This document shows positions 9,106 through 18,187 of a stretch of 39,704 nt of DNA, one piece after another. The position numbers and the translations under genes were made by a program. Each line of letters opens with the position of its first letter. Positions within the stretch are counted from its first letter, which is position 1. The DNA comes from an uncultured Bacillota bacterium (GTDB taxonomy: Bacteria; Bacillota_I; Bacilli_A; RF39; UBA660), in assembly GCA_947168485.1 (NCBI GenBank), contig CAMVLZ010000001.1, positions 1 to 39,704 of the forward strand, read 5' to 3'. The notes beneath the pieces are model-generated. The model did not search any database. It saw only the letters and a list, made by a program, of their open reading frames with translations, and had not been told where the DNA came from.

Positions 9106-9967
9106 CTAATTTGTTTTTAAATTCTATTGGTGGTTCTTGTTTGAACTCTAATTTTTCTTTTGTTATTGGATGAATAAATTCTATTGAATATGAATGTAAC
9201 ATTTGACCAAATTCATCACTTTTCTTATTGTTATAAACTGGATCATTTGTTACTGGTTTACCAATATAATTCATATGAACTCTTATTTGATGAGTTCTTC
9301 CTGTTTCTAAAATACATTCAATATATGTATTTTTTTCAAATCTTTCTAAAACTTTAATATTTGTAATTGCTTCTTTAGCATTAACATCAGTTACTTTCAT
9401 CTTTTGTCTATCATTAGTGTCTCTACCTATAGGAGCATTTATAGTAGCTGAATTTTCTGAAATAACTCCATCAACAATAGCAAGGTAATGTCTTTTTACT
9501 TCATGTTTACTCATTAAGTCTGATAATAATTCCATCGTTTTTTCATCTTTTGCGACTACCATGAGTCCTGAAGTGTCTTTATCTAGTCTATGAACTATAC
9601 CAGGTCTTATGTTTTTAGTAGTTCCTTTATTTAAATAAAATAATAAAGCATTAACCATGGTATCATCATAATGCCCTGGAGCTGGATGAACTACCATACC
9701 ACTTTTCTTATTAATAATCATTAAATAATCATCTTCATAAATAATATCTAATGGTATATCTTTTGGTTCTACTGTTATATCAAAGTTTAAATCATCGTCT
9801 ATTTCTATTTCATCATTTAATTTAACTTTGTAATTAGATGATATTACTTTGTTATTTACTAATACTTTTTCATCTTTTATTAATTTTTGTATTTTACTTC
9901 TTGATATATCTAATTCATTAGATAAGTAAGTATCTATTCTTAAGTTTTCATTATCTATTACTTTCAT
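9086..9967 (-). CDS. RluD/RluA-family 23S rRNA pseudouridine synthase
   Basis: The 293-residue protein starts at ATG 9967 behind GAGGGGATTACT. An N-terminal S4 RNA-binding domain (ISRSKIQKLIKDEKVLVNN, residues about 18-60) precedes the catalytic domain. The catalytic Asp lies in HRLDKDTSGLMVVAK, and the conserved GRTHQIRVH comes near residue 225. Length and domain order fit the RluD branch, which in E. coli modifies U1911, U1915 and U1917 of 23S rRNA. Which paralogue this is (RluD or YlyB-like) cannot be fixed here. In many Firmicutes this gene follows lspA; here lspA lies only one gene upstream in the same direction, so the old association is partly kept. Confidence 0.92.
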   Translation of the reverse strand: MKVIDNENLRIDTYLSNELDISRSKIQKLIKDEKVLVNNKVISSNYKVKLNDEIEIDDDLNFDITVEPKDIPLDIIYEDDYLMIINKKSGMVVHPAPGHYDDTMVNALLFYLNKGTTKNIRPGIVHRLDKDTSGLMVVAKDEKTMELLSDLMSKHEVKRHYLAIVDGVISENSATINAPIGRDTNDRQKMKVTDVNAKEAITNIKVLERFEKNTYIECILETGRTHQIRVHMNYIGKPVTNDPVYNNKKSDEFGQMLHSYSIEFIHPITKEKLEFKQEPPIEFKNKLEELRNA

Positions 9968-9988
9968 AGTAATCCCCTCACTTAACTT

Positions 9989-10017
9989 ATTTTACTTGAT
10001 AATAATAAGAAAAACAA
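9989..10017 (-). promoter_or_regulatory. Promoter of the RluD-type gene
   Basis: TTGTTT-17-TAAAAT; the -35 lies in the 3' arm of the preceding terminator. Confidence 0.5.
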
Positions 10018-10034
10018 GTTTTGATAACTTGTTT
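10008..10034 (-). terminator. Terminator of the Gln/Asn-rich membrane protein gene
   Basis: AAACAAGTT-ATCAA-AACTTGTTT and a T-run immediately after the stop codon at 10036. Confidence 0.85.
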
Positions 10035-10035
10035 T

Positions 10036-11250
10036 TTATTCAGTTACAGAACATTTTATACCACTAGGTGTTGTTGGGAATGATGCATTATTAGAGATAT
10101 CATTTTGAGATATATTATCACTTGATACTTCTTGTTTAGTACCATGTGTATTATCACTCATATTTATATAATACTGATAATTATTATTTGTTTTTACTAC
10201 TTTTATATATCCTTTCATATCAGCACTATTCCAAGGAGATTTTCCTCCTTGAGGAACTAATACTTTACTATTTTTTTGAGCAATAGAGTTTCCATCTGAA
10301 GTATCAATCTCTACATAATAATTTCCATCACTTAAATTAATTATATTTTTATTATTACAAGTTACATTCTCTGTAGCTATAGAAATCTTTAAACCATTTG
10401 GATATTGTTTTAAAGTAGAAACCATTGCTGGGGTTCTATTTTGGTCAATTCCACCATTTACAAGTGATGAACCTAATATTGCTACTCCGACGATAAATAT
10501 CATTATAAATAAAGCTATTATTGCAGTTATAACTTCTATTACTACACCGAGTATCGCAAATCCTACACTAGTGCCTCCTTTTTTCTCACACATCATTTTA
10601 AGGTCTCCACCTTGATATTGTTGTTTTAACTTATTAACTTTATTTCTAGCAAAACTTAAATATATTTTGTTTGTTAAAAAACCAAAACCTAAACTAACGA
10701 TTAAACCAATATATACTTTTCCTGTTAACATTAATATTGCTAGTTCAACTGCGTAGATAGCTAAACCATATAAGAACATTTTTCTATAGAAGAAATATAT
10801 TTGTGCTAAAAAGAATGCACCTATATTAAATTGACTTTGAACAAAGTCTTGATAATTTGGACCAACAAATGCTTGGACATATTCATCATCAACTGGATTA
10901 GTATTATCTCCTGGTGGTGTTTGTCCTGGGATTGGTCCTAGTTCTGGATGTGGATTTATTCTTGGTTGTACAGGTTCTTGTTGTGGTTGACTATTTTGAG
11001 TTGGTACTTCTGGTTGTTGCACAGGTTGATTAACTACAGGTTGTTCTTGTACTTGTTGATTTGGTATTTGATTATTAATTTGTTCTTGAGGTTGTATTAC
11101 TGGTTGTTGTTGTACAGGTTGTTGTACTTGATTACCATATAGATCATTAATATTTTGATTTGTGTTTGTAGGAACATTAGGTTGATTATTTTGATTTGGA
11201 ACACTTGGTTGATTTCCATACAAACTATTTAAATCTTGATTATTATTCAT
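10036..11250 (-). CDS. Membrane protein with Gln/Asn/Pro-rich N-terminus (DUF2628-like core)
   Basis: The start is ATG 11250 (MNNNQDLNSLYGNQ) because GGGTGATACT precedes it; the track start four codons upstream lacks a ribosome site. Residues 1-125 are a low-complexity QPVQQP/NQPNVPTN tract with two copies of a (S/D)LYGNQ motif. Residues about 130-210 (FNIGAFFLAQIYFFYRKMF...) resemble the DUF2628 membrane module, with two or three helices, followed by another pair of hydrophobic helices near residue 235. The C-terminal 130 residues are an extracellular-type domain with one Cys pair candidate. No function is known. Similar architectures recur in gut Bacilli. It is monocistronic with its own terminator. 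Confidence 0.65.
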   Translation of the reverse strand: MNNNQDLNSLYGNQPSVPNQNNQPNVPTNTNQNINDLYGNQVQQPVQQQPVIQPQEQINNQIPNQQVQEQPVVNQPVQQPEVPTQNSQPQQEPVQPRINPHPELGPIPGQTPPGDNTNPVDDEYVQAFVGPNYQDFVQSQFNIGAFFLAQIYFFYRKMFLYGLAIYAVELAILMLTGKVYIGLIVSLGFGFLTNKIYLSFARNKVNKLKQQYQGGDLKMMCEKKGGTSVGFAILGVVIEVITAIIALFIMIFIVGVAILGSSLVNGGIDQNRTPAMVSTLKQYPNGLKISIATENVTCNNKNIINLSDGNYYVEIDTSDGNSIAQKNSKVLVPQGGKSPWNSADMKGYIKVVKTNNNYQYYINMSDNTHGTKQEVSSDNISQNDISNNASFPTTPSGIKCSVTE

Positions 11251-11286
11251 AGTATCACCCATCTTAAGTATACAATTATAATAATA

Positions 11287-11319
11287 AAAAAAGAAAGACT
11301 ATTGCTTTGTCTTTCTTTT
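11287..11319 (-). terminator. Terminator overlapping the 3' end of lspA
   Basis: AAAAGAAAGAC-AAAGCAATA-GTCTTTCTTTT then Ts: an 11-bp stem. The lspA stop TAG lies in the loop. Confidence 0.88.
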
Positions 11320-11943
11320 GTTTGACGTTTTTTTACTTGTTTTTTTCTTTGTAGAAGTAGTTTTCTTTTTACTTTTTATTGTTTTTGTATTATCTTCTAT
11401 CTTTTTTATTTCTGCTTCTATATCTATCTTTTTAGCATCTTTTTCACTAATATTATCTATTATAGTTGATAATACAAATAATGTTACACCTACTACTATT
11501 CCTATATCAGCTATATTAAATACTGGAAAGTTATAATTAAATATTCTAAATGATAAGAAATCTATTACTGAATTATATAATAATCTATCTATTAAATTAC
11601 CTAGTATACCTCCTAGTATTAATCCTAAAGATAATTTTTCTAATTTAGATGATTTTGTTAATAAACTTATATAGTTATTTAATATTACTAATATAATTAA
11701 AGATAATATAATTAATACTATAGTTTGATTTTCTAATATAGAGAAAGCAGCTCCTGTATTCTTTATATAATAAAGAGAAAAGAAATTCTTTATAATTATA
11801 TAATCTTTTAATTCTTTTAAATTAGTCATTACTAATATCTTAGTAAATTGATCTAATATAAGTAATATTGTTGCGATTTGAATTATATTAGATTTTATTT
11901 TACTATGATTTAATTTTATTATTTTACTTAGTCTCTTCTTCAT
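11299..11943 (-). CDS. lspA: Lipoprotein signal peptidase (signal peptidase II)
   Basis: The 214-residue protein has four membrane segments and the LspA signatures DQFTKILV, NTGAAFSIL, GNLIDRLLYNSVIDFL and FNIADIGI. The two catalytic Asp residues fall in NLIDR and FNIAD. It cleaves the signal peptide of diacylglyceryl-modified prolipoproteins in the membrane. The C-terminal 45 residues are a Lys/Ser/Thr-rich tail (KKKTTSTKKKTSKK) beyond the usual ~160 residues; it is predicted cytoplasmic, basic and of unknown use. The gene overlaps the end of dnaE by 20 bases, so the two are translationally coupled. Confidence 0.93.
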   Translation of the reverse strand: MKKRLSKIIKLNHSKIKSNIIQIATILLILDQFTKILVMTNLKELKDYIIIKNFFSLYYIKNTGAAFSILENQTIVLIILSLIILVILNNYISLLTKSSKLEKLSLGLILGGILGNLIDRLLYNSVIDFLSFRIFNYNFPVFNIADIGIVVGVTLFVLSTIIDNISEKDAKKIDIEAEIKKIEDNTKTIKSKKKTTSTKKKTSKKTSNKRKTKQ

Positions 11944-14878
11944 TTTCTAAATCCTTTATTCTTTCTACTATTATTTGATATTTATTTAGTCTTTTTTCTA
12001 CTCTACCTCTTATTTTTAATAAATTACCTTTCTTTAATTTAGGATAATCATTTAATACTTTAGGAAATAAAGTATATTCCATTGAACCTGTTTCATCTGA
12101 TCCAGTAAGAAAAGCCATTTTATCTCCTTTTTTAGTATTAATAATTTTTATCTTATCTACTAATATTAAAGTATCTACTTGTTTATTAAAATTATTTGGA
12201 ATTTCATTTATATTAATGGCATACTTATTATCTTTTCTATACATATTAGTTGGATGATTAGATAAGTATAATCCAAATATATCTTTTTCTTTTTCTAGTA
12301 AATCTTTTTCATCTAATTCCTGTTGAAATACTATTTCTGGTTTTGATACTAAAGATTCATCTAAGTCTTTTGTTAATTCTCCATAATTAAATAAATTATC
12401 TAAATTAAATATTAGAGTTGCTCTATTGTAAGAGAATTCTCTAAATACATCAGCATATATTAATGTTTCTAATGTCTTTTTACCAATACCTGCTCTTATT
12501 AGTCTTGAGAATGTATCGAATATATCTTTGAAAGGAGCTTTTTCTCTTTCTTCTAAAATAGTATTTGAAGCTACTCCTCCAATAGACTTAATATTTGATA
12601 TTGGATAAATAATCTTATTATTATCTATGATATAATGATTTGATGATTTATTTATACTTGGTTTTTCTATTTCTATTTTATTTGATTTTACTTCTAATAA
12701 ATATTCATTAGTCTTTTCTACACTACCTATTACATTTGATAATAGATTAGAGAAGAATACTTCTTTATAGTGTGCTTTTAGATAAGCCATTTTATAAGCA
12801 ATAATTGAATAAGCTACTGAGTGTGATCTATTAAATCCATATCCTGCGAAGTTTAATACTAAATCAAATATTTCTTTGGCTTGTTTTTCACTATGTCCTT
12901 TTTCAATACTTTTCTTAATAAATTTATCTTCTTCTTGTTGAAGAAGTTCTTTCTTTTTCTTAGACATTGCTCTTCTAAGAATATCTGCTTCTCCTAAAGT
13001 ATATCCTGCATAGACTCTAGCTAATTGCATAATCTGTTCTTGATAGATAAATATTCCATAAGTATTTTCTAATATTGGTTTTAGTGATTCATCTATATAA
13101 GTTATCTTTTCTTCTCCATGTTTTCTTGCGATATATGAATCTATATTTACAGCTGGTCCTGGTCTAAAAAGTGCTATTGCGGCAAAGATATCTTCAAAAG
13201 TATTTGGTTTTAATTTTCTTAAGAAGTTTCTCATACCAGCTGACTCAAATTGGAATATTCCACAAGTATTAGCTTCTTCAAATATCTTTAATGCTTCTTT
13301 ATCATCTAGTGGTATTTTAGAAAAGTCTATTTCTTTATTATAAGTATTTTTAATATCACTTAGTATATTTGAAATTATTGTTAGATTTTTTAATCCTAAA
13401 AAGTCCATTTTTAATAGACCTAGAGGTTCTAAATATTCCATAGTAAAACTAGATAGATACATTCCATCACCTACAGTTAATGGAATTATTTCATCTAAAT
13501 CTATTTTACTCATAATAATACCTGCTGCATGTGAAGAAGTATGTCTAGGATATCCTTCTATATATGTAGCTATTTTATACATTGTTTTTAATGATTCATC
13601 TGAATCTATTTCTCTTTTGAATAGTGAATTATTTTTATAAAAATCAGTTAATTTATCTTTAGTAAAAGTTGGAATATAATGACATAGATTATCTACTTTA
13701 TGTAGAGGTATATTTAATACTCTTGATGTATCTCTTATTACTTGTTTAGCTCCTAATGTACCAAAAGTTACTATACCTGATACACGTTTTTCTCCATATT
13801 TATTTCTTACATAGTTAATTACATCATCTCTCTTATTATCAGGGAAATCTGTATCTATATCAGGCATTGTCTTTCTTTCTGGATTTAAGAAACGTTCAAA
13901 TAACAAATCATATTTTAATGGATCAATATCAGTTATACCTAGAGAATACGCTACTAATGATCCTGCAGCAGAACCTCTTCCTGGTCCAACTAATATATTA
14001 TTCTTTTTAGCATATTTTATAAAATCATAAACAACTAAGAAGTAATTAGGAAATCCCATATCACTTATTATTTTTAATTCATATGATAATCTTTCCTTAT
14101 ACTCAGTAGGAATATTACCATTTAATCTTTTTGATAAACCTTTTTTACTTAATTCAAATAAATATTTAGTAGGATCAGCACAATCATATAATGGTAATAA
14201 TAATTCATACTTAGGAAATTCTATATTACAAGAATCAGCTATTTTAATAGTATTTAGTAATCCTATATTATCAGTTAATTCATTTAAATTAGAAATATTT
14301 AATTCTTTATTAGATGTATCATAAGATATATCATCTGTTATAGTTTTAGAATCTCTTATTCTATAAAGATATGGAAGATAATACTCATCTTCTTTATTTA
14401 GATAAAGATTTTCTCTAAAGAATATAATATTCTTTGTAATTATTGATGCTTCTAACTCCTCTTTTTTAGTAGTATATCCTAGATATAAATCTTTAAATAA
14501 CTTAGATAAATCTTTATACTTATTTTTATATTCATATGGAAGAATTGTATATACATTTTTATTATATTTTTTTAAATCTTCTATAGTAACAGTTCTTTCA
14601 TTTTGAATAGTTGATAACTTTAATAATTCTTTATAACCAATATAATCTTTAGAGATATAAACTATAGTAAAATCATCTAAATTAAGAGTTAATCCTATGA
14701 TTGGTTTTATATTATTAGAGTTACATTTATTAATAAATTCTTGTGTACCATACATATTATTATCAGTAATACACATTTGATTTAAATTATTATTTTTTGC
14801 ATAAGAAAGCAAATCATCTATTTTTAATAGAGATGATAATAATGTATAATTTGTCTTATTAAATAATGGTATATACAT
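11924..14878 (-). CDS. dnaE: DNA polymerase III alpha subunit, DnaE type, with degenerate PHP domain
   Basis: Start at ATG 14878 with GGAGGCAT upstream. The 984-residue protein is shorter than E. coli DnaE (about 1160). Catalytic palm motifs are clear: VGPGRGSAAGSLVAY, then MPDIDTDFPD with two of the active-site aspartates, then KMDFLGLKNL. A helix-hairpin-helix region and a C-terminal OB fold (VDKIKIINTKKGDKMAFL) follow. The N-terminal PHP domain has lost its usual metal ligands: the family's 'HVHSEYSLL' is FNKTNYTLL and 'TDHGNMYG' is TDNNMYG. It should therefore lack PHP-type proofreading or phosphatase activity. Whether a PolC also exists in this genome cannot be seen here. Confidence 0.95.
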   Translation of the reverse strand: MYIPLFNKTNYTLLSSLLKIDDLLSYAKNNNLNQMCITDNNMYGTQEFINKCNSNNIKPIIGLTLNLDDFTIVYISKDYIGYKELLKLSTIQNERTVTIEDLKKYNKNVYTILPYEYKNKYKDLSKLFKDLYLGYTTKKEELEASIITKNIIFFRENLYLNKEDEYYLPYLYRIRDSKTITDDISYDTSNKELNISNLNELTDNIGLLNTIKIADSCNIEFPKYELLLPLYDCADPTKYLFELSKKGLSKRLNGNIPTEYKERLSYELKIISDMGFPNYFLVVYDFIKYAKKNNILVGPGRGSAAGSLVAYSLGITDIDPLKYDLLFERFLNPERKTMPDIDTDFPDNKRDDVINYVRNKYGEKRVSGIVTFGTLGAKQVIRDTSRVLNIPLHKVDNLCHYIPTFTKDKLTDFYKNNSLFKREIDSDESLKTMYKIATYIEGYPRHTSSHAAGIIMSKIDLDEIIPLTVGDGMYLSSFTMEYLEPLGLLKMDFLGLKNLTIISNILSDIKNTYNKEIDFSKIPLDDKEALKIFEEANTCGIFQFESAGMRNFLRKLKPNTFEDIFAAIALFRPGPAVNIDSYIARKHGEEKITYIDESLKPILENTYGIFIYQEQIMQLARVYAGYTLGEADILRRAMSKKKKELLQQEEDKFIKKSIEKGHSEKQAKEIFDLVLNFAGYGFNRSHSVAYSIIAYKMAYLKAHYKEVFFSNLLSNVIGSVEKTNEYLLEVKSNKIEIEKPSINKSSNHYIIDNNKIIYPISNIKSIGGVASNTILEEREKAPFKDIFDTFSRLIRAGIGKKTLETLIYADVFREFSYNRATLIFNLDNLFNYGELTKDLDESLVSKPEIVFQQELDEKDLLEKEKDIFGLYLSNHPTNMYRKDNKYAININEIPNNFNKQVDTLILVDKIKIINTKKGDKMAFLTGSDETGSMEYTLFPKVLNDYPKLKKGNLLKIRGRVEKRLNKYQIIVERIKDLENEEETK

Positions 14879-14906
14879 ATATGCCTCCTATACTTATATT
14901 ATCATA

Positions 14907-16529
14907 TTATTTTTGCTTTGTATTTAGTTTATAAAAATATTCAATTTTCTTACGATCATAATAATCAATTTTACCAGTTGGTAGAGTTAATATTCTAGAA
15001 ATACCTAAATAATCTACAAATTCTGGATTATGTGATACTACTATCATAGTACCTTTATATGTTTTAAAGAACTCTCCTATTACTTTTTGAGTATCTGGAT
15101 CTAAATGGTTAGTTGGTTCATCTAATAATAGTAAATTAGCTTTTTTTAGAGATATTTTAGCTAATGATACACGTGCTTTTTCTCCTGGTGATAATACTTT
15201 TACTTTTTTAAATACATCGTCTCCTTTAAAAAGAAATCTTCCTAGTAAATTTCTTATTTGTTTTGGAGAATAGTTATTATCATTAGATAAGTTATCTAAT
15301 ATTGATAGATTATCATCTAGTAATTCTAATTCTTGAGCATAATAAGCTATGTCTGTTTTTTCAGTTAGTTCTATTTCTCCTTGATCCGGAGTTAATTTAC
15401 CCATAATTAGTTTTAATAAAGTTGATTTACCTATACCATTTTCTCCTACTATTAAGAATTTCTCTCCTCTAGTAATATCAAATGATAATTTTCTTAATAA
15501 ATATCTATTATTTTTATCATATCTAAACCATAAATCTCTTACATGAAGAGGTATTTTAGTAGACTCTTTAGATATTTCCATATCAAGTTTAACTTTCTTA
15601 TATTCATCAGGTAATTCTATTTTATTTTCTAATAACTTTTCTAATTTCTTTTCTCTATCTTGAGCCATCTTTTTACGATTACCTGAAGAATAACGATATT
15701 TTTCTACAATAGCTCTTAGTTTTTTTTCTTCTTTTTCTTGTTTTTTATATTCATTTTGAAGTGATGCGATATGTTCAGCTTTTACTTTAGTAAATTTATC
15801 ATAATCTCCATCATATAAATATATATTTTTACTTGTTTTATCTACAAATAATGTTTTAGTTATTATTTTATTTAGGAATTCTATATCATGAGATATTATT
15901 AGTACTGTTCCTTTATAGTTTTTTAAATAATTAGTTATATAATCTTTAGATTTAGGATCTAAGTGATTAGTAGGTTCATCTAATAATAGAATTTCTGGAT
16001 TAGAATATAGAACTCTTGCGAATAATACTTTAGATTTTTCTCCTCCTGATAAGTCTTTTACTTTTTTATCTAATAAATCATCTAAATCTAGACCACTACA
16101 TAATTTTAATAAAATACCTTCTGCTTTTTCTGCTTCCCAATAAGATAATTTATTATTAACTTTATCTATTTCTTTAAATACTTTATTTTGATCTATTGAA
16201 AGATCTGCGAGAGAGTTATATAAATCTTCTAACTCTTTGTTTAATTTATCTATTGGTCTTGCTTGTAAAAGGAAATCTAATACTAGTTCATTTGAATCTA
16301 ATTGTTCTTCATCTAATACTTGAGGTAACCAATCTATTCTCTTATTATTAGTTATTGTTATTTTTCCTTTATCTGGAGTAATTTGTTTCATTAGTAATCT
16401 AAAGAAAGTTGTTTTACCTGATCCATTTACTCCAACTATACCTATTTTTTCATTATCAGGAATATTAATAGTAACATCTTCAAATATTGGTTGAGTTGCG
16501 AAGTATAAAGTTAAATTATTAATTATCAT
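14907..16529 (-). CDS. ABC-F family ATPase (ribosome-associated, EttA/YdiF-like)
   Basis: Start at ATG 16529 (MIINNLTLYF) behind AAAGGAGTGATTTG, 15 codons inside the track ORF. The 540 residues contain two ABC domains without membrane segments. Walker A motifs are GVNGSGKTT and GENGIGKST, signature motifs LSGGEKSK and LSPGEKAR, and both Walker B regions read LLLDEPTNHLD. The linker between them is highly charged (EYKKQEKEEKKLRAIVEKYR), the P-site tRNA interaction motif of ABC-F proteins. ABC-F proteins act on the ribosome in translation or antibiotic protection. No long linker or extension suggests a specific resistance subtype. Confidence 0.9.
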   Translation of the reverse strand: MIINNLTLYFATQPIFEDVTINIPDNEKIGIVGVNGSGKTTFFRLLMKQITPDKGKITITNNKRIDWLPQVLDEEQLDSNELVLDFLLQARPIDKLNKELEDLYNSLADLSIDQNKVFKEIDKVNNKLSYWEAEKAEGILLKLCSGLDLDDLLDKKVKDLSGGEKSKVLFARVLYSNPEILLLDEPTNHLDPKSKDYITNYLKNYKGTVLIISHDIEFLNKIITKTLFVDKTSKNIYLYDGDYDKFTKVKAEHIASLQNEYKKQEKEEKKLRAIVEKYRYSSGNRKKMAQDREKKLEKLLENKIELPDEYKKVKLDMEISKESTKIPLHVRDLWFRYDKNNRYLLRKLSFDITRGEKFLIVGENGIGKSTLLKLIMGKLTPDQGEIELTEKTDIAYYAQELELLDDNLSILDNLSNDNNYSPKQIRNLLGRFLFKGDDVFKKVKVLSPGEKARVSLAKISLKKANLLLLDEPTNHLDPDTQKVIGEFFKTYKGTMIVVSHNPEFVDYLGISRILTLPTGKIDYYDRKKIEYFYKLNTKQK

Positions 16530-16560
16530 CAAATCACTCCTTTCATTAATATTATACAAT

Positions 16561-16589
16561 AAAATAATCCACAAGAAATGTGAATTATT
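16561..16589 (-). terminator. Terminator of the 158-residue unknown gene
   Basis: AATAATTCACA-TTTCT-TGTGGATTATT followed by TTATT. The coding end forms part of the 5' arm. Confidence 0.75.
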
Positions 16590-17061
16590 TTTTTAATACT
16601 TTTTTAGTTTTTAATGATTTTTTATATTCATCTATAGTTATATCTCCTATTTGAGGATATGTCTTATATGGATTAAAAGCTCCACATCTATAATCTACTA
16701 TTATTTCTTGTTTATCATTTGTAAACATTTCATTTATAGTTTGTTCTAGATATTTATCTGCACTAGGACAATACATTTTTATTACTTCAAATTCTCTTAC
16801 TAATTCATCAATATTTTTTCTTTGTCCATAATAATAGTTTTTACTATAATTATATGGTTCTTTTTCAGAAGTCATAACTAATCCAAATGCTCTATTGAAT
16901 ATTACTCTATTTCTATCAAAGAATCTTATAGATACTAGGAATGGGTTTTCTTTTATTAATAAGGGATCTCTTTTTTCTACTTTTTCTATTTCTTTTGTAC
17001 CATTATAATATGTTTTTTCTACATAATGATTTACTTTAGTGTTTATTTTATTACTTTCCAT
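16585..17061 (-). CDS. Hypothetical protein, 158 aa
   Basis: I do not recognise this protein. ATG 17061 follows AGAGGTGTACT, almost the same leader as typA has. The sequence is soluble-looking and charged, with an N-terminal KVNHYVEKTYYNGTKEIEKV, a Tyr/Asn-rich centre and a CGAFNP segment near the C-terminus. No signal peptide, membrane segment or known catalytic motif stands out. It is divergent from rpmB and ends in its own terminator, so it is probably a single-gene unit. Confidence 0.6.
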   Translation of the reverse strand: MESNKINTKVNHYVEKTYYNGTKEIEKVEKRDPLLIKENPFLVSIRFFDRNRVIFNRAFGLVMTSEKEPYNYSKNYYYGQRKNIDELVREFEVIKMYCPSADKYLEQTINEMFTNDKQEIIVDYRCGAFNPYKTYPQIGDITIDEYKKSLKTKKVLKK

Positions 17062-17127
17062 AGTACACCTCTTCTTTGATTAAGTATTATAATATATAAT
17101 TTTTAAAATGAAAATACCTATATTTGT

Positions 17128-17156
17128 TTGACTTTAAAGGGTTTTTATGGTAAAGT
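17128..17156 (+). promoter_or_regulatory. Promoter of rpmB
   Basis: TTGACT, a 17-base spacer and TAAAGT with an upstream TG (TGGTAAAGT), 34 bases before the start codon; a strong site as expected for a ribosomal protein gene. Confidence 0.8.
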
Positions 17157-17189
17157 TATTAAGCGAGACAACGTGAAGGAGGTTTGAAC

Positions 17190-17369
17190 ATGGCTGTAAA
17201 TGTATCAAAAAGAAATGGTAATGTAAAAAATATTAGAAGTCACGCTTTAAATTCTACTAAAAAGAGACAAAAAGTTAATCTTCAAACAACTACATTAGAA
17301 AATGGTAAAAAAGTTAGACTATCAGTAAAAGAAATTAGAACATTAAATAAAGAAAAAAAAGCTGCATAA
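17190..17369 (+). CDS. rpmB: Large ribosomal subunit protein bL28
   Basis: The ATG at 17190 is used, with GGAGGTTTGAAC directly upstream; the track's earlier TTG lies inside the ribosome site. The 59 residues MAVNVSKRNGNVKNIRSHALN...KVRLSVKEIRTLNK fit bL28: a basic N-terminus, the SHALN..KK block and the conserved 'G.K.VRL.V....RTL.K' end. The zinc-binding Cys pairs found in some bL28 are absent, which makes this the C-minus paralogue type. It is the only plus-strand protein gene in the host part and has its own strong promoter. Confidence 0.92.
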   Translation: MAVNVSKRNGNVKNIRSHALNSTKKRQKVNLQTTTLENGKKVRLSVKEIRTLNKEKKAA

Positions 17370-17385
17370 TAATGCAGTTTTTTTT
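17354..17385. terminator. Bidirectional terminator between rpmB and the convergent gene
   Basis: CTGCAT-AATA-ATGCAG is flanked by an A-run on the left and a T-run on the right, so it can stop transcription from both converging genes. Confidence 0.9.
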
Positions 17386-18103
17386 ATTGACAAGTTGCAC
17401 TCCATAATTCAACAGTCTTTAATACTTGTTCTCTTGTTGTACCTTTAGTAAATTCAACACTAGTTGCTGTATTATCAGTTATTTCTTTTGGTACTTGAGT
17501 ATTATCAAATAAATTTAAATCTACTGTTACTTTAGTCATAAATTCTTTTGTAGAATCATTAGTTGCGGGTTCTCCTAATGTCATTAAATATCCTTGGATT
17601 GGAGCTTTTTGTAAAGTTATAGAAAGATTTTTTAATAAAGTATACTGTTCAGTATATTTTTGTTCACTTTGAACATCTCCTGCTATTGTTGTGAATTTGT
17701 ATGCTTTATTATAATTTGTTAATTGATTATTTTCATCAAATGAAAATACATATGATGAAGTTCTTAATAAGTGGTCTATTCCTTGATCATCTTTCATAGT
17801 ACATGTTAATGGTCCATTAGTATTTGAGTTTATTGCTTTTTCTGTACTATCTTCAGTAGCAGGAGCTGCGACATCTTCAGGCATTAAAGAATAAGCAATA
17901 CCTCCACTTAATAATATTGTACCTATAATAGCTAAGAAAATAGCTATTTTTTTACCAATTGAATTTTTATTTTCAGTTTGTGCTACTGTATTAACATCAT
18001 CATAATTTAATACTTGAGCTTGTGATACCTCTTCTTGGTTCATCATTTCAGGCTCTATTGTTACAGGTGTAGCCTGAGTAGCCTGATTCATATTAGGATC
18101 CAT
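17384..18103 (-). CDS. Single-pass membrane protein with unknown extracellular domain
   Basis: ATG 18103 follows AGGGTGATAAA. The 239 residues start with a 45-residue Gln/Glu/Thr-rich cytosolic tract and a helix (KIAIFLAIIGTILLSGGIAYSLM) at about 50-72. A Thr/Ala/Asp linker and a domain of about 150 residues follow. The domain has two cysteines, LTCTMKDDQG at its start and SATCQ at the very end, probably a disulfide. It resembles membrane-anchored DUF proteins common in gut Bacilli, but I cannot name a family. It is monocistronic. Confidence 0.65.
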   Translation of the reverse strand: MDPNMNQATQATPVTIEPEMMNQEEVSQAQVLNYDDVNTVAQTENKNSIGKKIAIFLAIIGTILLSGGIAYSLMPEDVAAPATEDSTEKAINSNTNGPLTCTMKDDQGIDHLLRTSSYVFSFDENNQLTNYNKAYKFTTIAGDVQSEQKYTEQYTLLKNLSITLQKAPIQGYLMTLGEPATNDSTKEFMTKVTVDLNLFDNTQVPKEITDNTATSVEFTKGTTREQVLKTVELWSATCQ

Positions 18104-18127
18104 TTTATCACCCTACCTTATAAATAT

Positions 18128-18156
18128 ATTATAGATAAAAATATTGCTTTTTACAA
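18128..18156 (-). promoter_or_regulatory. Promoter of the single-pass membrane protein gene
   Basis: TTGTAA, a 17-base spacer and TATAAT, just after the typA terminator. Confidence 0.75.
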
Positions 18157-18159
18157 GAA

Positions 18160-18187
18160 AAAACAACTAATTTGTATTAGTTGTTTT
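18160..18187 (-). terminator. Terminator overlapping the 3' end of typA
   Basis: AAAACAACTAA-TACAAA-TTAGTTGTTTT plus Ts; the stop codon TAA is in the 5' arm. Confidence 0.9.
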
